Made by a program: the position numbers and the translations under genes. 64,000 nt of DNA from Salipiger bermudensis HTCC2601 (GTDB lineage Bacteria; Pseudomonadota; Alphaproteobacteria; Rhodobacterales; Rhodobacteraceae). This document shows, piece after piece, positions 63,431 to 64,000 of this stretch (its first letter is position 1; the number at the start of each line of letters is the position of its first letter). The notes beneath the pieces were generated by a model. The model had not been told where the DNA came from and did no database searches. It saw only the letters and a list, made by a program, of their open reading frames with translations. The stretch is taken from assembly GCF_000153725.1 (NCBI RefSeq), contig NZ_DS022276.1:1789687-1853686 (forward strand). The letters run 5' to 3'.

Positions 63431-64000
63431 ATGCGCCAGAAGCTTGCCGAGTTCCTCGACCGTCCCGCGACGCGATACGCGATCATGGGCGTCATCCTGT
63501 TCAACGCCGTGATCCTCGGGCTCGAGACCTCCACCACCGTGATGGCCGAGATCGGCTGGCTGATCGTCGCGCTCGACACCATCTGCCTGTCGATCTTCGT
63601 GGCCGAGCTTGCCGCCAAGCTCTACGCGAGGGGCTTCTCGTTCTTTCGCTCGGGCTGGAACGTCTTCGATTTCGTCATTGTCGGCGTTGCGCTGGTTCCG
63701 GCGGGGCAGGGGCTCGCGGTGCTGCGGGCGCTGCGCATCCTTCGACTGCTGCGCGTGGTCTCGGTGGCGCCGACCCTGCGCCGGGTGGTCGAGGGATTCG
63801 TCTCGGCGCTGCCCGGGATGGGCTCGGTCTTCCTGCTGATGGGGATCATCTTCTACATCGGCTCGGTGATCGCCACCAAGCTCTACTCGGCGACCTTTCC
63901 GGAATGGTTCGGCACGCTCGGCGCCTCGGCCTATTCGCTGTTCCAGATCATGACGCTGGAGAGCTGGTCGATGGGCATCGTGCGCCCGGTGATGGAGGTC
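63431..64000 (+). CDS. Bacterial voltage-gated cation channel (NaChBac-like), runs off right edge
   Basis: The frame is open from ATG 63431 to the window edge (190 codons), so the end of the pore helix and the C-terminal tail are missing. Six-segment channel layout: hydrophobic S1-S3, then an S4 with arginines every third residue (LRALRILRLLRVVSVAPTLRRVV, about residues 98-120 in outline), then S5 and a pore loop with TLESWSMG (about 176-183). TLESWS is the selectivity-filter motif of NaChBac-type sodium channels. It would be a homotetramer in the inner membrane; sodium selectivity is inferred from the filter. Confidence 0.85.
   Translation, partial: MRQKLAEFLDRPATRYAIMGVILFNAVILGLETSTTVMAEIGWLIVALDTICLSIFVAELAAKLYARGFSFFRSGWNVFDFVIVGVALVPAGQGLAVLRALRILRLLRVVSVAPTLRRVVEGFVSALPGMGSVFLLMGIIFYIGSVIATKLYSATFPEWFGTLGASAYSLFQIMTLESWSMGIVRPVMEV

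Overview
This window is chromosomal DNA from a high-GC alphaproteobacterium, most likely a marine member of the Rhodobacteraceae (Roseobacter/Salipiger-like). The case rests on gene content and order: serC-serA; ffh-chorismate mutase-rpsP-rimM-trmD-rplS-rpmE; the split F0 operon atpI-B-E-F'-F; a MipZ-type ATPase; a TTG-started smc; a cysteine-free L31; and sulfide-oxidation genes behind SqrR-type operators. The genus cannot be fixed from the sequence. No tRNA, rRNA, prophage, transposase or CRISPR array was seen.

Layout. 1-2.6 kb: start of a TonB-dependent heme-type receptor (cut by the left edge), cobQ and a Fur-family regulator, all on the minus strand. 3-6.8 kb: serC and serA (serine synthesis) and a PP2A-like phosphatase. 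6.7-10.4 kb: a SulP permease and a DUF442-sulfide:quinone reductase fusion. 10.5-20.3 kb: a long minus-strand ribosome/SRP operon (ffh to rpmE) carrying four tandem GNAT acetyltransferases and, unusually, an outer-membrane MipA-like gene, a sulfotransferase-like gene and a membrane protein of unknown function. 20.7-23.3 kb: a small serine-rich secreted protein, LysR, EamA exporter, ArsR. 23.6-27.2 kb: the ATP synthase F0 operon and mipZ. 27.2-33.9 kb: HdeD-like protein, TsoY-like membrane protein, lipoprotein, GNAT, smc. 34.1-41.2 kb: a nucleoside/pyrimidine salvage set (deoC, BMP-type ABC importer, cytosine deaminase). 41.4-46.9 kb: monooxygenase-like protein, aminotransferase, 3-mercaptopyruvate sulfurtransferase, smpB, a two-component system. 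47-49.4 kb: urate/allantoin degradation (uraH; puuE-uraD fusion; allA). 49.5-57.7 kb: secreted and membrane proteins of unknown role, glutathione transferase, queG, msrB-msrA, a Crp/Fnr regulator, and a lysozyme-inhibitor-like gene broken by a stop codon. 57.7-64 kb: DUF805, methyltransferase, GFA protein, FadH-like reductase, PfpI/DJ-1 protein, LysR, and the start of a voltage-gated cation channel (cut by the right edge).

The most interesting result is regulatory. Four exact copies of ATTC-N8-GAAT, the operator reported for the sulfide/persulfide-responsive repressor SqrR, occur in three intergenic regions, each superimposed on a plausible promoter: before the SulP permease, before the DUF442-SQR fusion and, 19 kb away, in tandem before a TsoY-like membrane protein of unknown function. 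This ties an uncharacterised membrane protein to sulfide/sulfane-sulfur metabolism. Other points worth checking are a Shine-Dalgarno-masking inverted repeat before the TonB receptor, a dispersed palindromic intergenic element present three times, and a membrane-anchored protein whose C-terminus resembles an OmpR-type winged helix.
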